Shown: positions 1 through 9,798, counted from the stretch's first letter. The stretch: DNA of 64,000 nt from Litoreibacter janthinus (GCF_900111945.1 NZ_FOYO01000001.1:1805751-1869750), one strand, 5' to 3'. Program-made: numbers and translations. The notes: generated by a model from the letters alone, not told the origin.

Positions 1-144
1 AAGGACCGTTTAGCATTGGTCCAACAAGAGCATTACGCGATCCTTGATGCGCTGGTGGCGGGCGACCCACCCGCAGCGCGAGAGGCGATGCGCGTTCATG
101 TGCTGAATGCACGGAAGCGGGTTTTTGAAGGCGCGTCGCTTTAA
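1..144 (+). CDS. GntR/FCD-family transcriptional regulator, C-terminal fragment
   Basis: Only the last 47 codons are in the window; the gene begins before base 1 and stops with TAA at 142-144. The visible peptide has the helical pattern of the end of an FCD ligand-binding domain: a helix with HYAILDALVAGDP, then AAREAMRVHV, then a basic tail. FCD-type GntR proteins are usually repressors of sugar-acid or amino-acid catabolic genes. The next gene, a LysR regulator, is convergent to it. A role in controlling the downstream transport and dehydrogenase operon is possible but not shown. The family call rests on a short piece, and the DNA-binding half is not visible. Confidence 0.7.
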   Translation, partial: KDRLALVQQEHYAILDALVAGDPPAAREAMRVHVLNARKRVFEGASL

Positions 145-282
145 CGAACCCGGCTTCAGCAGTTTCGAAGCGTTTCGCTTTCCCAGGTTGCGATCAGTTG
201 TCGTCGGAGACGTCTACTTAAGTAGCTGTTATAAAATAGAAAAATATATAAATCCTGCATTTGGCACGCCCTAAGCGCCCCC

Positions 283-1200
283 TTAATCCTCCTCTCGAAA
301 CTGTCCAAGAATTTCGATGATAAGGCGCTTTACGCGATCACGCACAACCGAATTCCGTCCAGACCTAGATACCAAGTACATATCCGAACGGAACTGTGTG
401 GGAAGTTCGATCTCGCGATATACTATGTTTTCCATCTGAATGACCTGCGCAGATCGGGGAACGAGCGCGAAGCCGAGACCGTGATTCACCAAACTGATCA
501 CCGCGTGTGTCTGGCTGGCACCCAGCACCGTATCTGGCAAGATATTGCACGCATAAAACAGTGCGTCGAGTGTCTCTTTGAGATACCCGCCGCGGTCTTT
601 TGCGAACGAGATAAAGGGCTCTCCATCAAAGTCCGAGATCGTGAGATCCACTTTTTTAGCGAGGGGATGCCGCTTCGGGATGGCAAGAACGAACGGTTCA
701 TGGATGACCCTTGTGCGTTCGATATCACCTCTTGGGTTCTCCATCCGGGTTAACCCCAGATCGATCCGGCCGGAACGCTGCGCCTCGATCACCTCATAGC
801 CCATCATTTCTATCGGAGTGAGCGACACTTTGGGCATTTCCGCAGCCATGCGTTGAGCGATAAGCGGCATGAACCTGAACGCCGCCGAAGGCACAAAACC
901 TAAGGCGATGCTTCCGGTATCACCACGTTCAGCCTGACGGGCATTAAGGACAGCATGTTCAGATCGTTGAATTATATCGACAGCACTTTTGTAGAAGCTT
1001 TCACCGGCTGAGGTGAGGCTGACATGTCGATTGCTCCGTTCCAGAAGTCGCAGATTCACTCGTTCCTCAAGTATCTTGATTTGCCGCGACAAGGGAGGTT
1101 GCGTCATGTTCAACCGATCCGCCGCGCGGCGAAAACTCAACTCTTCTGCAACGGCAACAAAGCACCTCATCTGGAAGTATTCAAACTGCCCTTGGGCCAT
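283..1200 (-). CDS. LysR-family transcriptional regulator
   Basis: A 305-residue protein with normal LysR length. The winged-helix domain covers about residues 8-67 and includes FVAVAEELSFRRAADRLNMT and QPPLSRQIKILEE, followed by a periplasmic-binding-protein-like effector domain from about residue 95. It is divergent from the ABC-importer operon starting at 1382, with 181 bases between them that include a perfect palindrome. That layout is typical of a LysR protein controlling its neighbour and itself. Known family behaviour: a small-molecule co-inducer, probably a substrate or intermediate of the pathway, changes DNA bending at the shared promoter. The effector cannot be read from the sequence. 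Confidence 0.93.
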   Translation of the reverse strand: MAQGQFEYFQMRCFVAVAEELSFRRAADRLNMTQPPLSRQIKILEERVNLRLLERSNRHVSLTSAGESFYKSAVDIIQRSEHAVLNARQAERGDTGSIALGFVPSAAFRFMPLIAQRMAAEMPKVSLTPIEMMGYEVIEAQRSGRIDLGLTRMENPRGDIERTRVIHEPFVLAIPKRHPLAKKVDLTISDFDGEPFISFAKDRGGYLKETLDALFYACNILPDTVLGASQTHAVISLVNHGLGFALVPRSAQVIQMENIVYREIELPTQFRSDMYLVSRSGRNSVVRDRVKRLIIEILGQFREED

Positions 1201-1262
1201 GGAACTTCTCCTGCCTCAGCGCGCCATCTCGGTTCGTGGATACAGATATTGTATCACAGTTA

Positions 1263-1274
1263 TCCAAATTTGGA
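1263..1274. promoter_or_regulatory. Candidate LysR operator in the divergent promoter region
   Basis: TCCAAATTTGGA is a perfect 12-base palindrome in the AT-rich gap between the divergent LysR gene and the ABC operon. LysR proteins bind dyads in this position. The assignment is inferred from symmetry and location only. Confidence 0.4.
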
Positions 1275-1381
1275 ATTTACAAATTGTGACGACTTATCAA
1301 GTTTGGTGAGACGAAGTCGGAGCCACCAACCAGCCTTTTGAACGAAGGCGCGTAGCTGCGACATCATTTAGGGAGGACAGA

Positions 1382-2887
1382 ATGAACCGATTTACTTACC
1401 TCATCGCAGCGTCAGCGTTTTCATCGACAGCCGCGCTCGGGGCTTATGCCCAGGACAATTCCGTCACCGTCGTGTTGTCGGAGGAACTTGAGATTGTCGA
1501 ACCATGCTCGGCCACCAAATCCAACGTGGGCCGCGTCCTATTTCAAAACATCTCGGAAACCGTAACTGAGATGGACCCCGCGACTGGCCTCGAACCACGT
1601 CTTGCGGAAAGCTGGGAGGACATGGGCAACGGCACATGGCGCTTCACCTTGCGCAAAGGCGTGACGTTCAGCGATGGCTCCGCGATGGAAGCGGACGACG
1701 TCGCGCATTCACTTGTGCGCATGAAGTCACCGGCTATCGCATGTGAAATAGGTGCGAAATTCTTTGGTGGTATCGACATCACCTCTAACATTATTGACGC
1801 GCATACGATTGACGTTACCGCTGATCCGGCTCAGCCGATTTTGCCGATGCTGATGTCTACCGTGACGGTGACGCCGTCTGATACCCCGCTGGACAAGTTT
1901 GTCGATCAGCCTATCGGAACAGGGCCTTACACATTTGATGAGTATGCCCGTGGTCAGTATATAAAACTGTCTGCGAACCCGAATTATTGGGGTGAAAAGC
2001 CGACCGTCCAGTCGGCGACCTACGTGTTCCGTGCAGACAGCGCCGTTCGTGCCGCCATGGTCGCGGCGGGGGAGGCCGACATTTCGCCAAGCATCGCACT
2101 TCAGGATGCAACTGATCCGGCGATGGATTTTTCCTATCCCAACTCGGAAACAGTGTTCCTTCGCATTGAGCACGCACAAGCACCACTTAATGATCGTCGC
2201 GTTCGCGAAGCCCTAAACGTAGCTGTTGATCGTGAAGCTTTCGTTGGCACCATCCTTGCCAATGGCACGCTTCTGGCAACCGGCATCACACCTCCGTCTA
2301 CGATCGGTTATGATGCTGATCTTAAGCCTTACGCCTACGATCCGGATCGCGCCCGCGCATTGCTGGAGGAGGCAAAGGCTGATGGTGTCCCGATTGACAC
2401 CGAGATCACGCTGATCGGACGGACCAATAACTTCGGAAACGTGCTCGAGACGATGGAAGCGTTGCTGGGCATGTACCAAGACGTGGGTTTCAACATGAAG
2501 CTTGAAATGGTGGAAGTGGCTGAATGGCTTGAACGCTATGCCAAGCCGTTCCCGGAAAACCGAGGCCCAGAGCTGATTGAGGCGCAACACGACAATGCCA
2601 ACGGTGACCCAGTGTTCTCCATGTATTTCAAGTATCACTCCGAGGGCCAGCAATCCGGCCTGACCGATCCCAAGGTTGATACTATGATTGCCGAGGCGAC
2701 CGCTGCCACCGGTGACGCGCGAGCCGCCAAGTGGAAAGAGTTGTTCGGCTACCTTCACGAAGATATCATTGCGGACGTCATGCTATTCCACATGGTCGGA
2801 TTCAGTCGTGTCAACGAGCGGCTGGACTTCGTGCCGACAATCCGCACCAACAGCGAACTGCAGCTTTCGCAGATCAAGTTCAAGTAA
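1382..2887 (+). CDS. ABC transporter periplasmic binding protein (family 5, peptide/opine type)
   Basis: A 501-residue protein with a Sec signal peptide (residues 1-23, ending GAYAQD) and the extracellular solute-binding family 5 fold. Seen are the early segment ETVTEMDPATGLEPRLAESW, the GTGPYTFDEY region near residue 180, and the C-terminal FHMVGFSRVNERLDF. It would bind the substrate in the periplasm and deliver it to the two permeases just downstream. A GGGAGGA ribosome site precedes the ATG. Family 5 proteins carry peptides, opines, nickel or glycosides. The catabolic genes at the end of this operon make a small carboxylated compound plausible, but the substrate is not known. Confidence 0.93.
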   Translation: MNRFTYLIAASAFSSTAALGAYAQDNSVTVVLSEELEIVEPCSATKSNVGRVLFQNISETVTEMDPATGLEPRLAESWEDMGNGTWRFTLRKGVTFSDGSAMEADDVAHSLVRMKSPAIACEIGAKFFGGIDITSNIIDAHTIDVTADPAQPILPMLMSTVTVTPSDTPLDKFVDQPIGTGPYTFDEYARGQYIKLSANPNYWGEKPTVQSATYVFRADSAVRAAMVAAGEADISPSIALQDATDPAMDFSYPNSETVFLRIEHAQAPLNDRRVREALNVAVDREAFVGTILANGTLLATGITPPSTIGYDADLKPYAYDPDRARALLEEAKADGVPIDTEITLIGRTNNFGNVLETMEALLGMYQDVGFNMKLEMVEVAEWLERYAKPFPENRGPELIEAQHDNANGDPVFSMYFKYHSEGQQSGLTDPKVDTMIAEATAATGDARAAKWKELFGYLHEDIIADVMLFHMVGFSRVNERLDFVPTIRTNSELQLSQIKFK

Positions 2888-2949
2888 ACTGAACTCGGGC
2901 TACGGGCAGCTTTGGTTGCCTGTAGCCATCAATGCAAAGGTCTGTCGCT

Positions 2950-3864
2950 ATGATGAAGTTCTTGGGAAAACGGGCTGTTGCAAGCGCCATTTCTCTTGTC
3001 GGCCTCATGTTGCTGGTATTTTTCCTGAGCCGGCTATCAGGCGACCCAACAGGCTTGTACCTGCCGCTCGACGCCTCGGAAGAAAGCCGGAACCAGTTCA
3101 GGGAAATTCATGGTCTGAATGATCCGCTGATCGTGCAGTTCTTTAACTATATGGGTGATCTTGCGCGCCTCGACTTCGGGGACTCGATCCGACGTTCCGA
3201 GCCTGCCATTGATGTGGTCCTACGGGGCTTTGTCTGGACCTTACAGCTTGCATTGATCACGATGTCGCTGGTCGTCACGCTGGCAATTGTCGTCGGGTCT
3301 TTGGCAGCATTTCACGTCGGCGGGGTTTTTGATCGTATCGCGACGTTCTTCTCGCTGATCGGGGCAAGCGCTCCGGATTTCTGGATTGCCATCGTCGCAA
3401 TCGTTATCTTTTCTGTGAATTTGGGGTGGGTTCCGACCTCTGGCACAGGCAGCATATGGCACTGGATTTTACCCGTCTCGGTGCTCTTCATCAGACCTTT
3501 TGGGCTTGTGCTGCAGATTGTGCGCGGCTCGATGATTACCGCGCTCAGCTCTGCCTATGTCAAAACCGCCCGCGCCAAAGGGATCAAGAACCGGTCGATT
3601 ATCTTTGTTCACGCGCTGCGCAACGCATTGTTGCCTGTCATCACGGTCATAGGCGATCAGGCCGCAGCACTTCTGAACGGGGCGGTGGTGATCGAGTCAA
3701 TATTTGGCTTCCCCGGCGTTGGAAAATTGATGATCGACTCGATTCTGCAACGTGACTTCACCGTTGTTATGGCCGCGATCATGGTCACTGCATTGGCGAT
3801 TTTCATCATGAACCTTCTGATCGATATCCTTTACTCGGTCCTCGATCCCCGCATTAGGTATTGA
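2950..3864 (+). CDS. ABC transporter permease, DppB/OppB type
   Basis: About 304 residues with six predicted membrane spans and the inner-membrane permease (BPD_transp_1) fold. The coupling region reads VKTARAKGIKNRSIIFVHALRNALLP, and the end IDILYSVLDPRIRY is typical of DppB homologues. The ATG at 2950 is preferred to the in-frame ATG at 2932 because AAAGG at 2936-2940 is well spaced for it; 2953 is a further possibility. It pairs with the permease starting at 3868 to form the membrane channel of the importer. Confidence 0.93.
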   Translation: MMKFLGKRAVASAISLVGLMLLVFFLSRLSGDPTGLYLPLDASEESRNQFREIHGLNDPLIVQFFNYMGDLARLDFGDSIRRSEPAIDVVLRGFVWTLQLALITMSLVVTLAIVVGSLAAFHVGGVFDRIATFFSLIGASAPDFWIAIVAIVIFSVNLGWVPTSGTGSIWHWILPVSVLFIRPFGLVLQIVRGSMITALSSAYVKTARAKGIKNRSIIFVHALRNALLPVITVIGDQAAALLNGAVVIESIFGFPGVGKLMIDSILQRDFTVVMAAIMVTALAIFIMNLLIDILYSVLDPRIRY

Positions 3865-3867
3865 CCC

Positions 3868-4791
3868 ATGGCAAACTCTGACCTTGTTCCGGATACCCCC
3901 GAAGCACCCAGTCCATCTGCGCAGCTGCTGCGGATGCTTTGGAATGACAAGTTCGCATTCGTTTCGGTGCTTTTCCTGCTGGTCGTCTTGTTTTGCGCCT
4001 TGTTTGGACCGCTATTGCTGGAAGATGTTGCGACCAAACAGAACCTGCGTGGACGAAATGCGCCGCCGTTCGATTTTTCCGCCAACTGGCTTTACTGGCT
4101 GGGCGGCGACGCTCTTGGGCGCCCGCTACTCGCTCGGATTATTGTGGCCGCTCAGAACACTATTTTTGTGGCGGCTGGCGCGGTCTTCTTTTCCCTGACC
4201 ATCGGGACAAGTCTGGGCTTGATTGCCGGTTACACGTCCAAAACCCTGAGCCAGGTCATCATGCGCCTCGCCGATATCATCATGTCATTCCCGTCGCTAT
4301 TGCTGGCTGTGATTGTCCTTTTCATGCTGGATAGCTCCGTGTTCAACTTGGTGATTGTTCTCGCGATTACGCGCATCCCAGTCTACCTGCGGACCGCACG
4401 CGCAGAGACGCTTGAGGTCCGTGAAAGGATGTTCGTCCAAGCCGCCCGCGTGATGGGGGCTTCAAATCGAAGGATTATTTTCCGCCATATCTTGCCTGTC
4501 GTGTTTCCGACTTTGGTGACGATCGCGACGTTGGATTTCGCCTTTGTCATGTTGGCAGAGTCGTCGCTGTCGTTTCTTGGTATCGGCATTCAGCCGCCAG
4601 AGATCACTTGGGGTCTCATGGTCGCGCAGGGCCGGTCCTATCTGACCACCGCATGGGGGCTGTCATTCTGGCCCGGGCTGGCCATCATCCTGACCACCCT
4701 ATCGCTTAACCTGCTGTCGAACTGGATGCGGACTGCTCTTGACCCCGCTCAACGCTGGCGCCTCGAGAATGTGAGGACGAAAAATGGGTGA
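3868..4791 (+). CDS. ABC transporter permease, DppC/OppC type
   Basis: A 307-residue inner-membrane protein with the short N-terminal helix and large first periplasmic loop usual in DppC proteins. GGDALGRPLLARIIVAAQNT lies near residue 75, the coupling segment VRERMFVQAARVMGASNRRI near residue 185, and QPPEITWGLMVAQGRSYL near residue 245. It begins 3 bases after the DppB-type permease and its end overlaps the ATPase gene by 8 bases, so the three are translationally linked. It forms the second half of the importer channel. Confidence 0.93.
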   Translation: MANSDLVPDTPEAPSPSAQLLRMLWNDKFAFVSVLFLLVVLFCALFGPLLLEDVATKQNLRGRNAPPFDFSANWLYWLGGDALGRPLLARIIVAAQNTIFVAAGAVFFSLTIGTSLGLIAGYTSKTLSQVIMRLADIIMSFPSLLLAVIVLFMLDSSVFNLVIVLAITRIPVYLRTARAETLEVRERMFVQAARVMGASNRRIIFRHILPVVFPTLVTIATLDFAFVMLAESSLSFLGIGIQPPEITWGLMVAQGRSYLTTAWGLSFWPGLAIILTTLSLNLLSNWMRTALDPAQRWRLENVRTKNG

Positions 4792-6415
4792 TCGTCTTTT
4801 GGAGGTGAGGAACCTCTCGGTAGACTTCCATACGTCGCATGGAACGGTCCACGCGGTCCGCGATGTGAGTTGGCATCTGGATCGTGGCGAAACGCTGGCC
4901 ATCCTTGGCGAGTCCGGTTCTGGTAAGTCGGTATCTGCTTCGGCGGTCTTGAACTTGATCGACATGCCCCCAGGCGAGATAACGTCTGGCGAGATTTTGT
5001 TTGAGGGCAGGGACGTCATTAAGATGTCCTCCGAGGAACGGCGTGCATTGAACGGGCACCGGATCGCGATGATCTTCCAAGACCCGCTGAGCCATTTGAA
5101 CCCAGTCTATTCGGTCGGCTTTCAAATTGCGGAGACGATGACCGCGCATGGCGTAGACAATTCGCAAACGCGGGCGAAGACGGTCGAGCTACTAGAACGG
5201 GTGGGAATTCCGGACGCAGCGACCAAAGTCGACGCCTATCCCCACCAGTTTTCTGGCGGGCAGCGTCAGCGGATCATGATCGCGATGGCCTTGGCACTTA
5301 AGCCCGATATCCTGATCGCAGATGAACCGACTACCGCTCTCGATGTCACCGTGCAGGCCCAAATTCTAGCCTTGCTGGAGGAGCTGCAGGAAGAAACGGG
5401 CATGGGTCTTTTGCTGATCACCCACGACCTAGGGGTGGTGGCCGAAGTAGCGGACCGAGTGGTTGTCATGAACTCCGGCCAGATCGTTGAAACCGGCACC
5501 TCCAGCGAGGTTTATCACAACCCGACTCATCCCTACACCAAGAAGCTGATCGCGGCGATTCCGGGCAGTGGTGAAATGGCGAAAGAATTGGGGCCAGGGA
5601 TCAAACCCATTCTTGAAATCTCTGGGTTGACCAAACATTACGGTGCATTCGCCGCGCTGGATAACGTCAGTTTGACGGTTTTGCCGGGGGAATCCGTCGC
5701 CATCGTTGGTGAGTCTGGCTCTGGGAAGTCTACGTTGGCGAAGACAATACTGCGGCTGGAAGAGGCAACAAGTGGTCAGGCCCTATTCGACGGTCAGGAT
5801 CTTATCAGCATGAATGCAAAGGACCTGTTCAACGTCCGCCGCGATATTCAGATGGTGTTTCAGGACCCAACCCAATCGCTCAACCCACGAATGTCGATCT
5901 ACGAGATCGTTTCCGAAGCGTTCGTCATTCATCCCGAAATACTTGCCAAGCAACTCTGGAAATCGCGGGTCTGCGAATTACTGGAGCAGGTCGGATTGCA
6001 AGCAGATCATATGTACCGCTACCCCCATCAGTTTTCTGGTGGGCAGAGGCAACGTATCGCCATTGCGCGGGCTTTGGCATTGGAGCCGAAACTGATTGTT
6101 TGTGACGAAGCGGTTTCCGCATTAGATGTTTCAATCCAAGCGCAAGTTCTGTCGCTTTTGACTGGCTTGCAGGATGACCTAGGCTTGAGTTTCCTTTTTA
6201 TCGCCCATGACCTTCCTTTGGTCAGGGATTTTGCCCATAGGGTCATCGTTATGCAAAATGGTAAAATCGTTGAGCAGGGGCCAGTCGCACAAATCTTTGA
6301 CGCTCCGCGCGAGGACTACACCCGCAACCTTATTGCGGCCAGCTTAAGTCCGGACCCAAAGATACAGGCGGAACGGCGCGTGGCACTTAGAAAATTGCAA
6401 GGAGCAGTAACGTGA
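4784..6415 (+). CDS. ABC transporter double ATPase (DppD-DppF fusion)
   Basis: A 543-residue protein carrying two complete ATP-binding cassettes. Each half has a Walker A GESGSGKS (about residues 44 and 308) and an FSGGQRQR signature, with Walker B regions [12 protein letters not shown] and [12 protein letters not shown]. The oligopeptide C-terminal extension follows the first cassette ([16 protein letters not shown]). Fusing the DppD and DppF roles in one chain is common in this transporter family. It energises import through the two permeases. The gene overlaps its upstream neighbour by 8 bases and its downstream neighbour by 4. Confidence 0.95.
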   Translation: MGDRLLEVRNLSVDFHTSHGTVHAVRDVSWHLDRGETLAILGESGSGKSVSASAVLNLIDMPPGEITSGEILFEGRDVIKMSSEERRALNGHRIAMIFQDPLSHLNPVYSVGFQIAETMTAHGVDNSQTRAKTVELLERVGIPDAATKVDAYPHQFSGGQRQRIMIAMALALKPDILIADEPTTALDVTVQAQILALLEELQEETGMGLLLITHDLGVVAEVADRVVVMNSGQIVETGTSSEVYHNPTHPYTKKLIAAIPGSGEMAKELGPGIKPILEISGLTKHYGAFAALDNVSLTVLPGESVAIVGESGSGKSTLAKTILRLEEATSGQALFDGQDLISMNAKDLFNVRRDIQMVFQDPTQSLNPRMSIYEIVSEAFVIHPEILAKQLWKSRVCELLEQVGLQADHMYRYPHQFSGGQRQRIAIARALALEPKLIVCDEAVSALDVSIQAQVLSLLTGLQDDLGLSFLFIAHDLPLVRDFAHRVIVMQNGKIVEQGPVAQIFDAPREDYTRNLIAASLSPDPKIQAERRVALRKLQGAVT

Positions 6416-7452
6416 GCCAGACACTGAAATACTTCCTGTGGCCGTTTGCATTTACCGCCCTCGGGTTGGTCCTAGCTTATTGGCTTGGCTACCAAATGAC
6501 GGGGACCGTCACGGGCGCGCTGTCGTTTTTTCTGATTGGCTGCATTCTAGCAGTGCTTGAAATCTCGTTGAGCTTCGACAATGCCATCGTTAACGCCAAT
6601 ATCCTCAAGACCATGGAGCCGAAGTGGCAACACAGGTTTCTGACGTGGGGCATTCTGATCGCCGTTTTCGGGATGCGCATCATTTTCCCGCTCGCGGTCG
6701 TGGCGATTGCCGCCAAAATCGGACCCATCTCGGCGATTGTTCTCGCGGCAACGGACCCCCAAGAATATGCGCGGATCATGGAAGACTCCCACATCGGGAT
6801 ATCTGCGTTTGGCGGCACATTCCTGATGATGGTCGCCTTGACGTATTTCATTGACCAGTCGAAGGAAGTCGACTGGATCAGGATGATCGAACGCCGCCTG
6901 AGAAGCTGGGCCTCCATTCGCGGCCTTGAAATCGCCGCGGTGCTGAGCGCTGCTCTGATACTCTCCATTCTGCTACCCGAAGTCGACGGCGCGACCTTCC
7001 TTTTTGCTGCAGTCTGCGGACTTCTAACGTTCCTAGCTGTAGAATTGGTGGCGCATTTTCTGGATGCCCAGAAAGAAGCACAAACTATGGCTGCAAAAGG
7101 CGGGTTTGGCGCCTTTCTTTACCTAGAAGTTCTGGATGCCAGCTTTTCGTTCGACGGCGTCATCGGCGCATTCGCATTGACGCAGAACCTGTTCTTGATC
7201 GCAATCGGCCTCGGCATCGGTGCATTTTACGTGCGATCCATGACGATCATGCTGGTTGAACGGAAAACGCTGTCTCAGTTTCGGTATCTCGAACATGGTG
7301 CGTTCTACTCGGTACTGGCTCTGTCGATCATCATGTACGCTCAATCGCTTTGGCATATCCCAGAGCTTGTTACAGGCCTGATCGGTGCCGCGCTGATCAG
7401 CTTGTCCCTTATTTCTTCAATTCGACACAACAAGGCGGACCAGAAGGCATGA
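6412..7452 (+). CDS. TerC/DUF475-family integral membrane protein
   Basis: A 346-residue polytopic membrane protein with eight or nine spans. It shows the paired acidic signatures of the TerC superfamily: LEISLSFDNAIVNANIL near residue 47 and LEVLDASFSFDGVIGAF near residue 240. DUF475 proteins are membrane proteins of uncertain function related to TerC, some of which are linked to metal-ion handling. It starts with GTG at 6412, overlapping the ATPase stop by 4 bases, after an AAGGAG ribosome site, so it is co-translated with the importer. That context is unusual for the family. A transport, metal-exchange or accessory role is inference only. Confidence 0.82.
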   Translation: MSQTLKYFLWPFAFTALGLVLAYWLGYQMTGTVTGALSFFLIGCILAVLEISLSFDNAIVNANILKTMEPKWQHRFLTWGILIAVFGMRIIFPLAVVAIAAKIGPISAIVLAATDPQEYARIMEDSHIGISAFGGTFLMMVALTYFIDQSKEVDWIRMIERRLRSWASIRGLEIAAVLSAALILSILLPEVDGATFLFAAVCGLLTFLAVELVAHFLDAQKEAQTMAAKGGFGAFLYLEVLDASFSFDGVIGAFALTQNLFLIAIGLGIGAFYVRSMTIMLVERKTLSQFRYLEHGAFYSVLALSIIMYAQSLWHIPELVTGLIGAALISLSLISSIRHNKADQKA

Positions 7453-7502
7453 CACGTCCGGGCCGCGAACAACCAATTCATTAAGACAGAGAAAGAGATC
7501 CC

Positions 7503-8228
7503 ATGTCCGAGCACACACTTTCGCCAGAAACCAAAGAACTTTTGGAAGCGGTGTCCGTCGCGACGCTGGCCACGGCGCTCTACAAACGTGGACTGCGCAA
7601 TCAGGTGATACAGGACGTCCGGCCCGTCGGCCGGAAGGGTCGCAACATGGTGGGACCTGCCTTTACGCTGCGATACATGCCCGCCCGCGAAGACCGAAAC
7701 CAGCTGGTCGAGTTCAGAAATCCAAAGCACCCCCAGCGTCTCGCGGTTGAGACATGCCCTCCGGGTCACGTGATGGTTATGGACAGCCGCAAAAGCGCAA
7801 ATGCAGCATCGGCAGGGGACATTCTGATCACGCGGCTGATGATGCGCGGGGCGGCTGGCGTTGTCACCGATGGCGGGTTTCGTGACGCCATGAACATCGG
7901 TGAGTTAGAGATGCCCGCCTACCACAACCGGCCCTCCAGTCCGACGAACCTAACGCTAAACGAAGCGATCGAAATTAACGGGCCAATCGGTTGCGGGGAT
8001 GCGCCAGTGTTTCCTGGCGACATTCTGGTCGGCGATGACGACAGTGTTATCGTGATTCCGGCTCACTTGGCAGACGAAGTGGCAAAAGAAGCCGTAGAAA
8101 TGACCGCCTTCGAGGACTTTGTTCTGAGCAAGGTTCAGGCTGGCGCGTCGATCATTGGCCTCTACCCCGCGACCAAAGAAGAGAACCTTGAAGAATTCAA
8201 AAACTGGCGCGCTGAACACGGTCGCTAG
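7503..8228 (+). CDS. RraA-family protein, probable aldolase or decarboxylase
   Basis: A 241-residue protein of the RraA/HMG-aldolase fold. The core motif is visible as GDILITRLMMRGAAGVVTDG followed by GFRD (about residues 101-124), with RPVGRKGRNMVGPAFTLRY near residue 40. The name RraA comes from an inhibitor of RNase E, but many homologues in catabolic operons are metal-dependent pyruvate-releasing aldolases or oxaloacetate decarboxylases. The place between an importer and a semialdehyde dehydrogenase favours a catabolic enzyme. It starts 50 bases after the DUF475 gene. The exact reaction cannot be read. Confidence 0.85.
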   Translation: MSEHTLSPETKELLEAVSVATLATALYKRGLRNQVIQDVRPVGRKGRNMVGPAFTLRYMPAREDRNQLVEFRNPKHPQRLAVETCPPGHVMVMDSRKSANAASAGDILITRLMMRGAAGVVTDGGFRDAMNIGELEMPAYHNRPSSPTNLTLNEAIEINGPIGCGDAPVFPGDILVGDDDSVIVIPAHLADEVAKEAVEMTAFEDFVLSKVQAGASIIGLYPATKEENLEEFKNWRAEHGR

Positions 8229-8292
8229 TGAGCATTTCGGCGAAACTGCTTAAGCCATACAACATCCAAAAATTCGAGAAGAGAGTGCCCAG

Positions 8293-9798
8293 ATGAAATT
8301 CGAACCCCACGGAAAACACTTGATCGCAGGAAAATGGGTAGCTGGAACCGCAACCTTTGCGTCCGAGCCTGCTCATGGCCCAAGCCATAGCTATTCGGTG
8401 GGAACTCCGGAACTGGTCGATGCAGCCTGTCAGGCCGCCGAAGAGGCATTCTGGTCCTTTGGATATTCTACACGTCAGGAGCGCGCCGATTTTCTGAATG
8501 CGATTGCCGATGAAATCGACGCGCGCGGGGCGCAAATCACCGAAATTGGAACTCAGGAAACCGGATTGCCAGAAGCGCGTCTTGAAGGTGAGCGCGGGCG
8601 GACCATTGGCCAGCTGCGCCTGTTCGCCAGCCACATTCTCGCAGGTGATTACCTAGACAAGCGCCATGACGCGGCGCTGCCAGAACGCGCTCCGATCCCG
8701 CGACCAGACCTGAAGCTTGTGCAGCGCCCGATTGGCCCCGTTGCCGTCTTCGGTGCGTCAAACTTCCCGCTCGCCTTCTCCACAGCAGGTGGCGACACCG
8801 CATCTGCGTTGGCCGCAGGTTGCCCTGTTGTCGTGAAGGGCCACAGCGCCCATCCGGGGACAGGCGAGATCATTGCGGAGGCGATCAACGCGGCGATTGC
8901 ACGCTGCAAGGTTCACCCGGGTGTCTTCTCGTTAATACAGGGAGGCAAGCGTGATGTTGGGACCGCACTTGTGCAACACCCGCTTATCAATGCAGTCGGC
9001 TTTACGGGATCGCTCGGGGGTGGGCGCGCGTTGTTCGATCTGTGCGCTCAGCGCCCCAATCCTATTCCATTCTTCGGTGAGCTCGGCTCCGTCAACCCGA
9101 TGTTCCTCTTGCCCTCTGCAATTGCCAACCGGAGCCAAGATATCGGCGCGGGATGGGCCGCCTCGATGACAATGGGGGCGGGACAGTTCTGCACCAATCC
9201 CGGGATTGCAGTTGTGATTGACGGCCCTGATGCTGACGCATTCGCCGAGGCTGCAACTCAGGCGCTTGAGGCAACGAGCGCGCAAACCATGCTGACCGAT
9301 GGGATAGCCGAGGCCTATCGCAAAGGCCGCGACCGTGTCTCTGCGGCCAAAGGGATTACGGAGTTGCTGACCACGACGTGCAACCTGCGAAATGCCACAC
9401 CCTACCTCTATGCGACCACCGGCGAGGCATGGCTGGCGAATGAGGCTCTTGGCGAAGAGGTGTTCGGCCCGCTTGGCCTAATCGTTCGTGTCAAAGACCA
9501 AGCCGAGATGCTGGAGGTCGCGAAAGCTCTTGAAGGACAACTGACCTGCACGCTGCATATGGATGCCGCAGACACCGACATTGCACAAAAGCTGATGCCG
9601 GTGCTCGAACGCAAAGCGGGGCGTATTCTTGCGAACGGTTTCCCGACAGGTGTCGAGGTGAGCGACGCGATGGTCCACGGCGGTCCTTACCCTGCATCCA
9701 CCAATTTTGGTGCAACATCTGTGGGGACGCTGGCAATCCGCCGGTTCTTGCGACCGGTTTGTTTCCAAAACATTCCAGACGATCTGGTTCCTGAATAG
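8293..9798 (+). CDS. 2-oxoglutarate semialdehyde dehydrogenase-type aldehyde dehydrogenase
   Basis: A 501-residue aldehyde dehydrogenase of the 2,5-dioxovalerate dehydrogenase type. Catalytic Cys300 is in GAGQFCTNPG and Glu263 in FFGELGSVNP, both typical of this branch; FGASNFPLAFSTAGGDTASA lies near residue 155. Characterised members oxidise 2-oxoglutarate semialdehyde to 2-oxoglutarate with NAD(P)+, the last step of non-phosphorylative pentose, sugar-diacid or hydroxyproline breakdown. As last gene of the importer operon it suggests the imported compound ends as 2-oxoglutarate. The dehydratase or dehydrogenase that would make the semialdehyde is not in the window. Confidence 0.87.
   Translation: MKFEPHGKHLIAGKWVAGTATFASEPAHGPSHSYSVGTPELVDAACQAAEEAFWSFGYSTRQERADFLNAIADEIDARGAQITEIGTQETGLPEARLEGERGRTIGQLRLFASHILAGDYLDKRHDAALPERAPIPRPDLKLVQRPIGPVAVFGASNFPLAFSTAGGDTASALAAGCPVVVKGHSAHPGTGEIIAEAINAAIARCKVHPGVFSLIQGGKRDVGTALVQHPLINAVGFTGSLGGGRALFDLCAQRPNPIPFFGELGSVNPMFLLPSAIANRSQDIGAGWAASMTMGAGQFCTNPGIAVVIDGPDADAFAEAATQALEATSAQTMLTDGIAEAYRKGRDRVSAAKGITELLTTTCNLRNATPYLYATTGEAWLANEALGEEVFGPLGLIVRVKDQAEMLEVAKALEGQLTCTLHMDAADTDIAQKLMPVLERKAGRILANGFPTGVEVSDAMVHGGPYPASTNFGATSVGTLAIRRFLRPVCFQNIPDDLVPE

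Noticed and set aside
2213..2758. Minus-strand frame opposite the ABC binding protein
   Set aside because: It is fully antisense to a well-supported gene and has no ribosome site.
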